Assembly: GCF_002019595.1 (NCBI RefSeq)
Contig: NZ_KV917369.1
Coordinates: 3,116,624 to 3,180,623, forward strand
Direction: 5' to 3'
From: Priestia abyssalis
GTDB taxonomy: Bacteria > Bacillota > Bacilli > Bacillales > Bacillaceae_H
Length of the DNA stretch: 64,000 nt
The notes under the pieces are model-generated. The model made no database searches. It was not told the origin of the DNA and saw only the letters and a program-made list of their open reading frames with translations. A program made the position numbers and the translations under genes. This document shows positions 56,346-64,000 of the stretch, piece by piece (position 1 is the stretch's first letter; each line of letters begins with the position of its first letter).

Positions 56346-56449
56346 TTTTCTTCATTCCTCTCGTCGACAATTCCCGTGGACCACTCCGTCAGTCCAAATA
56401 TCAGAAAAGGTAATACGATTAATAAGCCCACTATAATGACATCAAGCAT
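56342..56449 (-). CDS. 35-residue membrane ORF at the head of the kdp operon
   Basis: MLDVIIVGLLIVLPFLIFGL followed by a charged tail (TEWSTGIVDERNEEK). It is one predicted membrane helix with an acidic C-terminus. GGAGG lies eight to nine bases before the ATG, and the TGA overlaps the kdpF start, so translation looks coupled. I do not recognise a named family. It may be an accessory subunit or regulator of KdpFABC. Confidence 0.65.
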   Translation of the reverse strand: MLDVIIVGLLIVLPFLIFGLTEWSTGIVDERNEEK

Positions 56450-56907
56450 TTTATTTACCTCCATATCATTCACAATTTGTCTCCTATAAATTGTTTTTTA
56501 CAGATTATCCTCGGTTTAACTCATTTCTTTTTTCCCTCCCCGGAGAAAAATCGTGTTAAGACGTGAGTTCATTTACCTGCGCCTTCCCTCTTTAAAAGGA
56601 ATTCACCGGTAAACAAAAAATAGACCAATGCTTGCTTTTTCCCCGCAATAAACCGACAATCCTGTAGATCCCATCTGTCCTGTTCATGAACAAAAGACAA
56701 ATGTATCTGCAGCCTTATTAAAATAAGGCAAGGTTTATTGTTGATTGGAGAAAAAGCACTCATTGGTCTACTTAACGTCCAGCAAGCATCAATGGCTTTC
56801 TTTACGTTCTGTCTCCCATACTTTTTCAGTTATATGCTGTAAATAAGCAAAATAAAAAGACCATCTATTGGCATAAGGATATTGTTCTCATGCGTAAAAA
56901 AGCGCAC
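56450..56907 (-). other. Long untranslated stretch between riboswitch and kdp operon
   Basis: About 450 bases downstream of the riboswitch terminator without a convincing gene. It contains one 8+2+8 palindrome (GCCTTATT/AATAAGGC, 56712-56729). It may be leader RNA or a decayed segment. Confidence 0.5.
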
Positions 56908-57090
56908 AAAAAAACACCTTATAAGGTGGTCTACGACCTCCTTCGCTTTAGCCGACGAAGTTAGCTGACGGGTAGGATGGCGAAAGAGTATCTCATCCCT
57001 TCTACACAGTAGAATTAACCCCAAAAAATTGGTTCCTCCGCTCCCTGTTACCAGGGACTAGGCCGATATTCGATTGAGTTCTTATGCGCT
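56908..57090 (-). promoter_or_regulatory. c-di-AMP (ydaO/yuaA-type) riboswitch with terminator
   Basis: The minus strand contains the class hallmarks: GGAACCAATTTTTTGGGG (about 57016-57035), then CCCGTCAGCTAACTTCGTCG (about 56952-56971) and GCGAAGGAGG. Directly after comes CACCTTATAAGGTG (56915-56928) followed by seven T residues, an intrinsic terminator. Known members of this class switch genes off when c-di-AMP is high; kdp control by it is known from B. thuringiensis. It faces the kdp genes. Confidence 0.92.
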
Positions 57091-57091
57091 T

Positions 57092-57121
57092 ATTCTACTC
57101 CCAACATTGTGGACTTGTAAA
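57092..57121 (-). promoter_or_regulatory. Sigma-A promoter driving the riboswitch RNA
   Basis: TTTACA (57121-57116), 18-bp spacer, TAGAAT (57097-57092) on the minus strand, ending just ahead of the aptamer. Confidence 0.65.
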
Positions 57122-57238
57122 TAGTTATTTTCATCAAAAGTGAGCCAAAATAGACCAATAAACACGAAAAACCAATATTTTTATGTAAATATCTTATTTT
57201 TCCTAAAAATCCCTCCGTTTTTCGCCAAATATCAAATA

Positions 57239-57268
57239 TTGACAGATAAAAGTTTGCCCACTTACTAT
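57239..57268 (+). promoter_or_regulatory. Sigma-A promoter of the MpsC/YbcI-like gene
   Basis: TTGACA (57239-57244), 18-bp spacer, TACTAT (57263-57268), 47 bp before the start codon. Confidence 0.65.
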
Positions 57269-57314
57269 TAGTTCACGATGAACACTCCACACGGGAGTCC
57301 AGGAGGTAACAAAT

Positions 57315-57698
57315 TTGTCCATTTTATCCAAAAAGAGATTAGAAGCTGAAATAAGCGAAGCATTAATAAGATTCCAGCGGGAACTGATGGGCCGCGGTCC
57401 GCAAGAAGCGAAAACCTATATTCTTAAGGATATGGTCATCACTCGTTTTAAAGGTGTGCTCACCGTCGAGGAAAAACACCTTATCGGAACCGATAACGGC
57501 CGAAAGCTGGTCAAGCAGGCAAGACAGCTATTGCGTGAGATGTACAGCAAGGAGTTTGAAGAGATTGTTGAGCGCTATACAGGATGTAAGGTTCTTTCAA
57601 GCCACAGTGATATTAGCACGAAAATGGGAGAACGCATTGAGGTTTTCATTATGGATAAAGATTTAGAGCGAATGATTGAAGCAGCTTCCAAAGCTTAA
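57315..57698 (+). CDS. DUF2294 (MpsC/YbcI-like) protein
   Basis: 127 residues. GRGPQEAKTYILKDMVITRFKGVLTVEE and VLSSHSDISTKMGERIEVFIMDKDLE match DUF2294, now named MpsC after a staphylococcal membrane-potential system (MpsABC); B. subtilis YbcI belongs here. No mpsA/mpsB partner is adjacent. TTG start with AGGAGG eight bases upstream. Divergent from the kdp leader RNA. Role uncertain. Confidence 0.85.
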   Translation: MSILSKKRLEAEISEALIRFQRELMGRGPQEAKTYILKDMVITRFKGVLTVEEKHLIGTDNGRKLVKQARQLLREMYSKEFEEIVERYTGCKVLSSHSDISTKMGERIEVFIMDKDLERMIEAASKA

Positions 57699-57736
57699 GT
57701 TGGACTATTATCAACTAAAGTTTTAGAATAGATGAA

Positions 57737-57766
57737 AAAGGTTGCTGTCTATGATCGCAACCTTTT
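57737..57766 (+). terminator. Terminator of the DUF2294 gene
   Basis: AAAGGTTGC/GCAACCTTT hairpin ending in TTTT, about 40 bp after the stop. Confidence 0.75.
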
Positions 57767-58575
57767 CCCGGTTAACGAGTTATTAAGTGGAACGTATATA
57801 GTAAGCTGTACACATCTTTAAATATGACTTATGCAGTCTTATGTTTGTAAGCAAGTGTAAACAGAAGCAGAACTCCAATAATGAGAACCCATTCTGTTAT
57901 ACTGTTATTCGTTTTATGAGATGGAGGGATTGTGGAATAACGAAAAAGGCCCAATTTCTCAGCATTAAAGTTGAGAAATTGGACTTTTTTGATATTGGAC
58001 TTTCCTTAACGTTGTAAATCCGGAATCCTGATGCTACCCCTTGAAGAAGATGCAACATAATTCCACAGTTGAAAATAATAAGATGAATTCTAGTAGTTAC
58101 GGTCATTAAAAATCTATTTTTATTTTGAAATAAAACAAGAGAAGGCTTAATTCCTTCTCTTGTAGATTTGGTCTTTTATTAGGCATTTCCCTACGAGTTC
58201 TTGGCTGCATTGATAAAAAGTTTTCCCTGGAAACTTTTGGCTCAATTTGACTAGTATAATCCCCGCCTAAAATTACAGTTAACCAGATATCTGGTGTTTT
58301 TTACCTTCTCCACAGATGTTCAGGGCAAGGTCAAAATCCCCGTCCCAAGTATATAATAGCTGCTTGCCGCGTCGTAATACGGTCTTTAGGGCTGGTAATC
58401 ATCGGAGGTCACGTCCTTATTCACCATTCAGGATTACTACTCTCAGAAGATTCATTACTGCTTATTTTTCCACGATTTTTCTTATAAATGATATAATTTT
58501 ACATTTCCAAAAAAGAACAAAAACTATGCATATTGTATACATGTTAGGTTTACATAAAAATCGTTCTCAGCAATC
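57767..58575. other. Non-coding or decayed region
   Basis: About 800 bases without a clear gene. It has a bidirectional hairpin at 57951-57990 (CCAATTTCTCA/TGAGAAATTGG plus T run) and CAAGAGAAGG/CCTTCTCTTG near 58136-58162. Two minus-strand open segments look like broken ends: 57836-57950 ends in a hydrophobic helix (EWVLIIGVLLLFTLAYKH), and 58279-58412 reads TWDGDFDLALNICGEG. I cannot assign either. Confidence 0.45.
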
Positions 58576-58612
58576 AAAAAACCATCAGATTAGCAGGATC
58601 TGATGGTTTTTT
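58576..58612 (-). terminator. Terminator overlapping the end of a small gene
   Basis: CCATCAGAT/ATCTGATGG hairpin with T runs in both directions. The stop codon of the small gene at 58590 lies in its loop. Confidence 0.8.
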
Positions 58613-58754
58613 CAAAGATTTTAAGCTCAGAAAATGACACTAATTCAACTTTTCCTAATGCATCTTGCTTCTTAATTTCACAAGTGCCATTGTCGTATAG
58701 CCATCTAACTGTATAATTTTTCCCCTTAAATATCACGTTCGTACCAATCTTCAT
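58590..58754 (-). CDS. Small protein of unknown function
   Basis: 54 residues (MKIGTNVIFKGKNYTVRWLY...). The pattern of strands with FKGKNYTVRW resembles a small SH3-like barrel, but I recognise no family. The ATG at 58754 is preceded, six bases upstream, by ten G residues on this strand (C10 at 58761-58770 on the plus strand) and eight T, an odd homopolymer ribosome site that may vary in length. The reading frame ends within a terminator. Confidence 0.55.
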   Translation of the reverse strand: MKIGTNVIFKGKNYTVRWLYDNGTCEIKKQDALGKVELVSFSELKIFEKTIRSC

Positions 58755-58852
58755 CAAATTCCCCCCCCCCAAAAAAAATGTGCAGCTTCTAGTTACACAT
58801 ATATTAAAACAATTTTTTAGCTTTAGTTATGTAATATTCGTCACAAGAAGTT

Positions 58853-58885
58853 AAAAGCCTCAGATTTTATAGGATCTGAAGCTTT
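58853..58885. terminator. Hairpin, possible terminator
   Basis: AAAGCCTCAGAT/ATCTGAAGCTTT with one mismatch, downstream of the 40-residue ORF on the minus strand. The T run is weak. Confidence 0.5.
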
Positions 58886-58944
58886 CTGATGTTTATATAA
58901 ATGTACTTATACGAACAGAACAGGTATAAAAAGAAATTAGATAT

Positions 58945-59067
58945 TTAAGCAATATCGTAGAGCAAGATCATTAATTCATCAGAAGGTATATCAACACCAT
59001 GCTCTTCTATTTCTTCACACAATTCTATACAAATTGTTTTAATATCGTCGAAATCAGCACAGGACAT
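58945..59067 (-). CDS. Small acidic ORF of 40 residues
   Basis: MSCADFDDIKTICIELCEEI then EEHGVDIPSDELMILLYDIA. GAGAGGAAAG provides a fair ribosome site and the composition (strongly acidic, amphipathic helices, three cysteines) looks protein-like. I know no matching family. It lies in accessory DNA beside the IS element. Confidence 0.45.
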   Translation of the reverse strand: MSCADFDDIKTICIELCEEIEEHGVDIPSDELMILLYDIA

Positions 59068-59218
59068 ACTTTCCTCTCCCCTTATTATTAATTTGAATTT
59101 TCTAATAATATTATCCAACTTTTATTAAATCGTGTAAATGACTGAAATTTACACATATAAGGAGCTGACTCTGATACGAAAAATCTATCATATTTAGATA
59201 TAATCACTTTTTTGATTC

Positions 59219-60388
59219 TATATAAATCCAAGTTCTTTTTTGGACATACGTTTATCTCTTCTCTAAGCCGTCTACACTGAGAATAGTATAGACGTACAGG
59301 AGTGGTAGAGATGAAAACCTTGCAAATTACAGAGACACACGGCTGGACCATTGATACATTACGTCAACAAGAAAAACAAGCGAAACACACATGGCAGTAC
59401 AAGCGAATGGCTTCCGTTCGGATGGTGATGGAAGGGTACAAGGGCATCGAGGTCGCTGCTTGCCTTGGTTTGAATCGCAAAAGCGTCACCGAATACGTTC
59501 GTCTGTTTTCAGAAGGCGGTCTCGATCAGCTGTTGAATCGGAACTTCACTTCGCACAAGCCCCCCTACTTGTCTCAGGAAGAACAAGAGGAGCTGATCGT
59601 TGTCATTAGTGAACAAACCCCATGTGAGCTTGGGTTTGCGCAAGAGTCGTACTGGAATACGAAACTGATTCAAACCTTCCTCATGGACCGGTTTCATGTC
59701 GGGATGTCAAGGGAAGGCATCCGTCTCATGATGCATCGCCTCGGCTTTCGCTATACGCGACCGACGTATGTCCTGATAAAAGCCAATGAACAAAAACAGC
59801 AGAATTTCCAAGTCGAACTGGACATGATAAAAAAACGTGATGACCGACTCCTGTGTTCTATTATTATGAAGATGAAAGCCATATCCGTGATGTCCAAACC
59901 CTGCATGCCACCTGGCAACCGAAAGGAAAACAAATGCCGGTTTCGGGATCCCAGACGACTCTTCACCTGTTTGGCGCGGTGAACCCTAAAGAAGGAGAAG
60001 TATTCTGCATGGAAACGGACACTTGTAACACCCAGACATTTCACCAGTTCTTGAAGTACTTACTTCAATGCCATCCGGAAAAGCATCTCATTCTTGTGTT
60101 GGACAATGCCCGCTACCACCACGCCCGTGCACTGCGTCCTTTTCTGGCTCAACATGAGCATCGGCTCACATTCTTATTCTTGCCACCTTACTCGCCCAAT
60201 CTGAATCTAATGGAACGGATCTGGAAGTGGCTCAAGGAAGTCGTGCTGTCGAATAGATACTATCAGGACCGTGCAGACTTACGAGACGGAATTGAATCAT
60301 TTTTACAGTATCTCTTGAATCACGTAGAAGAAGTAAAAAAACGAGTGCAGAGCATTTATATGTCCATTTGTTAACTTGGATTTATATA
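59219..60388 (+). mobile_element. IS630-family insertion sequence
   Basis: Bounded by perfect 16-bp inverted ends TATATAAATCCAAGTT (59219-59234) and its complement (60373-60388); pairing resumes six bases inward with TGGACATA on both sides. TA at each end fits the TA target duplication of IS630/Tc1 elements. Total length is about 1.17 kb and it holds one transposase gene. Confidence 0.88.
59311..60374 (+). pseudogene. IS630 transposase in two frames
   Basis: The first frame (from ATG 59311 behind AGGAG) encodes the HTH part (YKGIEVAACLGLNRKSVTEYVRLFSEGGLDQLL) up to MIKKRDDR near 59847. The second frame, -1 relative to it, carries the catalytic part from about 59853: FYYYEDESHIRD (first Asp), LDNARYHHA (second Asp) and NLMERIWKWLK (Glu), ending at 60374. 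A -1 shift between 59840 and 59860 joins them. Some IS630 members use programmed frameshifting, but I see no classic slippery heptamer, so a one-base deletion is equally possible. Confidence 0.85.
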
Positions 60389-60740
60389 ATCAGTGTTATG
60401 TAAAGTAGATATTTGCATGATATGAGTTTTATAGGAGAGTATTGTAGATATGATTTTAAAAGAGCGCTAAATAAAATTCCTGTATCTCAACGTTAGATGT
60501 GAAATTTATTCAAATATTCATTTCTATCTTGAGTGGTATTGAAACAATATCTATAGTTAAAGAAGAACAGAATCCCCTGCAGGAGATTCTGTCCAAAAGC
60601 AAGTGAATTTTATAAGAGACTGTTTAGATCAGTCAGTAAAATAACAAACTTTTCACCTTTTTAGCTTTCGCCATTATTTATACTAGAACTTATGCTTCCT
60701 TACAGGTTTAAACTGCCCAACAACCAAGTGTTAAGGTTTT
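60389..60740. other. Intergenic region between IS630 and the GH3 gene
   Basis: No gene is seen. The hairpin ACAGAATC/GATTCTGT (60567-60592), preceded by an A-rich stretch, could be a weak terminator for the GH3 gene on the minus strand. Confidence 0.45.
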
Positions 60741-63005
60741 TTAATATTTGTCATCTCCTACAGCTCGAAATTGGCTTTTTTGTCTAATATCTCGTGAAGA
60801 ACTTCCGATGAGAACTTTAAATATGCCTGCCTCAGCAGCCCAGGTTTTCGACGTCTCATCATATACTGAAAGAGCCCTCTTGTCTAATGTAAATGTTACA
60901 GTTTTGGTTTCACCTGACTTTAATGAAACCTTTCTAAAACCCTTTAGTTCCTTATAAGGCCTTTCGAGTGTTGAACGTTCATCGTGAATATAAAGCTGAA
61001 CCACTTCCTTGCCTGTTACATTTCCTTTGTTAGAAATGTCAACTGATACAGTTAATGGTTTATTCCCACCCAAGTCAAATTTAGTTGAACTTAATTTAAG
61101 ATTACTGTATGTGAATTTCGTATAAGAAAGTCCATGACCGAATGCATACGCCGGTTTTATGTCTTTTGTATCATAGTAACGATAGCCAACATAAATCCCT
61201 TCGGCATATCGAACGATATTGTTGGCAAGATCGCCCGGGAAGTTGCCATATGATGGGACATCGCTATATTTGACCGGGAATGTTACTGGAAGTTTTCCAG
61301 AAGGATTGACCTTTCCAGAGAGGATATCGGCAATTGGATTGCCCCCTTCTTGTCCTGGCTGCCAAGCTAACAAGATAGCATCAGCATAGTCTCTCCAACT
61401 TGCAACCTCTATGGGGGCACCGATATTCAATACTACCGCTAACTTTTTGCCTTCAGCATGATAGGCATTGGAAAGATTTTTAATAAGCTGAACCTCTTCC
61501 GGTTTCATGTTCATATCAGGTCTATCTTCCCCTTCTGTTGAGGCCCTGCCTATAGAAACCAACCCAATGTCCGTATTTTGCGCTAAATAATCAGCATCAT
61601 CTATACCCAAGCCTTCTACCAGCTCGTTCCCATTTTTAGAATTGACTACAGTATAATTGGCATTCTTCAAACCCTGTACAAGTGAAACAACATCTCTTGG
61701 AGCTACATTTACTTGAGAACTTCCTCCGCCACCAATGATAATTCCTAATTTGTTATGACTAGGATTTACAACTGCATTTTGCCCTGCTACTCCAATGGTA
61801 GCAACTCCCTTGAATGGCAAGGTGTGATTTTCATTTTTCAGAAGAACCATACCTTCAGCAGCCACTTCACGATCTATCCGAGCACTTTTAGCAGCAGTTT
61901 GCTTAGTAAGGTAGGTTTTATGTTTATAATCTACATTCTTATACTCCCCTATAAACGTCGGTGTCTTAACAATCACCTTTAGAATATTACGAACGCGTGA
62001 GTCAAGATCTCTTTCACTAAGTGTGCCATTTTGAACAGCAGACTTAATTAAACCCGGTGTTGGTGCTGATGCCTTGTTGTACACTGCTTTAATTAACTCT
62101 GGCATAGGTAATGGTCCTCTGTATACTCCAGGCATGATTAAATCATTTCCAGCAGCCAAAGCAGCAAAAGGATTCTTTACAGCCCACCAATCGGACATTA
62201 CAAGTCCGTCAAAGCCCCAATTATCCCTTAATATATTGGTGAAGAGATGAGGATTCTGGGTAGCAAAAGTTCCATTCACCGCATTATAGGCACTCATTAC
62301 AGTCCATGGCTTGGCTTGCTTTACCGCCATTTCAAAAGCGGGAAGATAAATTTCCCTTAATGTCCGTTCAGAGATAACTGCATTGATTGTTGTTCTGTTG
62401 GTTTCCTGGTTATTGGCAGCGAAGTGCTTAAGGGATGTACCCACACCAGTGGATTGAACCCCCTTGATAAACACTGTAGCCATAATACCAGCCAGGAAGG
62501 GATCCTCAGAATAGTATTCAAAGTTTCTTCCCCCTAAAGGATCACGTTGAATATTCACACCGGGTGCTAATAAGACGTCCACTCCATATTCCCTGGATTC
62601 CTCGCCCATGGCTTTTGCCACTTTTGTGATTTGATCAACATCCCATGTAGCTGAAAGCAAGGATGGAATGGGAAACGCAGTTGCGTATCTTGGGGCAGCA
62701 CCAGCAAAGACGCCACCAATCCTGACACCAGCTGGGCCATCAGAAAGGATGATCGACGGTATGCCTAAACGTGGAATAGCATAGGTAGCGCCTGCTACAC
62801 CGTTTGGACCCGGATAGCCTGATCCAATAACTAGATAGGCCTTTTCATCCAATGTCATTGCTTTTAATACTTTCTCGATAGACGCTTCATTCACCAGTTT
62901 CGGGGGAATATCTCGTCCAAGTGCCGCAGTTCCGTTTGCATTTGCAATCAACAACAAAATAGTAATCAGGCATGAGCTTACAATCTTGTTAAATCTGTTA
63001 CCCAT
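60741..63005 (-). CDS. Secreted GH3 beta-glucosidase-type enzyme
   Basis: 754 residues with a signal peptide (hydrophobic core CLITILLLIANAN, likely cleavage near residue 29). GH3 N-domain features: GIPSIILSDGPAGVRIG (about 81-97), KHFAANNQETNR, and the nucleophile Asp272 in GLVMSDWWAV. The GH3 C-domain (about 390-620) has GEDRPDMNM near the acid/base, and a FnIII-like domain ends the protein. It should release glucose or another sugar from oligosaccharides outside the cell. GGAGGAG precedes the ATG. It lies next to the IS element with no sugar transporter beside it, suggesting acquisition. Confidence 0.92.
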   Translation of the reverse strand: MGNRFNKIVSSCLITILLLIANANGTAALGRDIPPKLVNEASIEKVLKAMTLDEKAYLVIGSGYPGPNGVAGATYAIPRLGIPSIILSDGPAGVRIGGVFAGAAPRYATAFPIPSLLSATWDVDQITKVAKAMGEESREYGVDVLLAPGVNIQRDPLGGRNFEYYSEDPFLAGIMATVFIKGVQSTGVGTSLKHFAANNQETNRTTINAVISERTLREIYLPAFEMAVKQAKPWTVMSAYNAVNGTFATQNPHLFTNILRDNWGFDGLVMSDWWAVKNPFAALAAGNDLIMPGVYRGPLPMPELIKAVYNKASAPTPGLIKSAVQNGTLSERDLDSRVRNILKVIVKTPTFIGEYKNVDYKHKTYLTKQTAAKSARIDREVAAEGMVLLKNENHTLPFKGVATIGVAGQNAVVNPSHNKLGIIIGGGGSSQVNVAPRDVVSLVQGLKNANYTVVNSKNGNELVEGLGIDDADYLAQNTDIGLVSIGRASTEGEDRPDMNMKPEEVQLIKNLSNAYHAEGKKLAVVLNIGAPIEVASWRDYADAILLAWQPGQEGGNPIADILSGKVNPSGKLPVTFPVKYSDVPSYGNFPGDLANNIVRYAEGIYVGYRYYDTKDIKPAYAFGHGLSYTKFTYSNLKLSSTKFDLGGNKPLTVSVDISNKGNVTGKEVVQLYIHDERSTLERPYKELKGFRKVSLKSGETKTVTFTLDKRALSVYDETSKTWAAEAGIFKVLIGSSSRDIRQKSQFRAVGDDKY

Positions 63006-63918
63006 TGCGTTCTCCTCCTAGAAAGGTCCAAATCTAAACCGACCTCACCCAAAAGAACCTGTTATTTTTATACATATCAGCTCTTCTGTGTGTAGATTAG
63101 GCTAGTTTTGTGAAGCTCCTCTCAAAAATGGTGAAATAAATCTTTCTCCCTTCATCTTTTTTCCTTCCCTCCAATTTTTTATTAATAATTACAAGTAATT
63201 TGTTTCAGATTCTTCTTTTTGCTTCAGACACATAGCCTTCTTTTAATAAAGAACAGGGAGAATCCGTTTAATTAAAAGTGCTCTGTGTGTTCCCCCCTAG
63301 AGGTATTTACAAAAAAGGAAATACCAAAGACTCACTCTCTTTTGTGGCTATAGTTACTCCTCTATAAAAAGGAGACACTGTGGAATACGTTGTAGTGATA
63401 TAGCAGAGTATCCGCATACTAAATTGTTATTCTACTTCTCATATCATTCGTAAAAGTACAGCTTGATGAAAAAATAAAAAGCCCGTATCCAGTTAGGATT
63501 AGGCTTCCTTGCTTTTCATAATGCTACTTAGTTAAATTGGCGGAATATGTTTAAAATACGAGGGATTCCTTTTTCTCAGTTCTATAAAGAATGCGTAAAA
63601 TTAGGATTATACGCATTCTTTATAGAACTAGCTCCCCTGACCTCACCTTACTATAAAATACATAAGCATCACAAAAAATTGACCGCCAATTGACGGTCAA
63701 TTTTGTTTCACTATCGTAGATGTTAACTTTACAACGAATGCTTCAGTAATAACTATCCTATTTCCAGGTGAGGGGTTCCTAACGCTAATGCTCCTTATTT
63801 TCATTCAACAATTGCGCCCGTTTGCTTAAGATCGAAAAACACAGATATGACCCTTATAATGGATAAATAGCAAGGATATTTTCCGATGAGAAATCAAAAA
63901 GTCAAAATTACATGGTAT
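63006..63918. other. Non-coding region with two hairpins
   Basis: No gene is recognisable over about 900 bases. It has a perfect 20-bp stem AGTTCTATAAAGAATGCGTA/complement (63578-63597, 63610-63629) and the stem AAAATTGACCG/CGGTCAATTTT (63675-63704), the latter ending in TTTT on both strands and usable as a terminator. The GH3 promoter should lie just right of 63005. Confidence 0.5.
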
Positions 63919-64000
63919 TTAAACTTTTTTCCATTCCATTAAAAACTCATCCTCGGCAGTCTGTTCATCCAATAGTTCTTCTTTTTTTACAAAACCACTT
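63919..64000 (-). CDS. C-terminal end of an unidentified gene, cut by the window edge
   Basis: The last 26 codons before the stop at 63921-63919 read GFVKKEELLDEQTAEDEFLM then EWKKV. The frame is open to the window edge and the composition is protein-like. Too little is visible to assign it. Confidence 0.4.
   Translation of the reverse strand, partial: SGFVKKEELLDEQTAEDEFLMEWKKV

Noticed and set aside
56569..57024. Two frames of 64 codons in the kdp leader
   Set aside because: One overlaps the riboswitch aptamer and terminator, the other has no ribosome site and unlikely composition.
59088..59351. Minus-strand 87-codon frame across the left end of the IS630 element
   Set aside because: It crosses the inverted repeat into the transposase start, with no conserved feature; a chance frame.

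Overview
The window looks like chromosomal DNA of an endospore-forming, low-GC Bacillaceae. It carries gerA-type germination genes, a small sda checkpoint gene, Bacillus-style AGGAGG ribosome sites with frequent TTG/GTG starts, a scoAB pair preceded by a CcpA-type cre box, and MhqR-type operators. Most of it is housekeeping or catabolic. From about 56.5 kb to the right edge it becomes accessory: small orphan ORFs, an IS630-type element and a secreted GH3 enzyme. I cannot name the species.

Layout. (1) 0.1-9.7 kb is a sulfur/redox block on the minus strand: a Cys-cluster sigma-54 activator; a strong -24/-12 promoter; a TauE/SafE exporter split into two overlapping half genes; sulfide:quinone oxidoreductase; a DUF1641 protein; a CstB-like persulfide dioxygenase/rhodanese; a cysteine-dioxygenase-family protein; thioredoxin reductase; and three tandem YtpP-like thioredoxins. 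(2) 9.8-19.7 kb holds pyruvate carboxylase, sda, a LysR remnant, a YitT-type membrane protein, a GH1 6-phospho-beta-glucosidase with a divergent RpiR regulator, and a CNNM/CorC membrane protein with a frame-disrupted MerR regulator. (3) 19.8-25.7 kb is a GABA operon (gabT, PAS-AAA+ activator, permease, gabD) with its own sigma-54 promoter and a 38-bp palindromic enhancer. (4) 26-31 kb holds an RsbR-like STAS protein, YjbQ, remnants of sulfite oxidase and CorA, a PadR/DUF1048 pair, a DUF420 protein and a PHB-depolymerase-like esterase. (5) 31.4-35.1 kb is a germination operon in the order B-A-C. (6) 35.4-45.7 kb covers acyl and acetyl-CoA metabolism (citrate synthase, scoAB, thioesterase, acyl-CoA ligase), csaA, a decayed GGDEF-EAL gene, a DMT transporter, an AraC regulator and a YihY protein. 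(7) 46-48.4 kb is a quinone/electrophile response set (DoxX, mhqD, mhqE) with two matching MhqR-like operators, followed by an orphan GerAB. (8) 50.1-57.1 kb is a kdp potassium-uptake operon under a c-di-AMP (ydaO-type) riboswitch. It has kdpF, an extra 35-residue membrane ORF, a KdpD lacking its kinase half, and a CBS protein. (9) 57-64 kb is accessory.

The most interesting proposal is the first block. The arrangement predicts that sulfide or persulfide is sensed by a cysteine cluster (C81, C84, C90) in an AAA+ activator, which then drives a sigma-54 promoter for export, oxidation to persulfide, and oxygenation to sulfite and thiosulfate. This would parallel Gram-negative FisR but in a Firmicute, where CsoR-type CstR is the familiar regulator. 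Two independent sigma-54 operons within 18 kb, each beside its own activator, are visible directly in the sequence.
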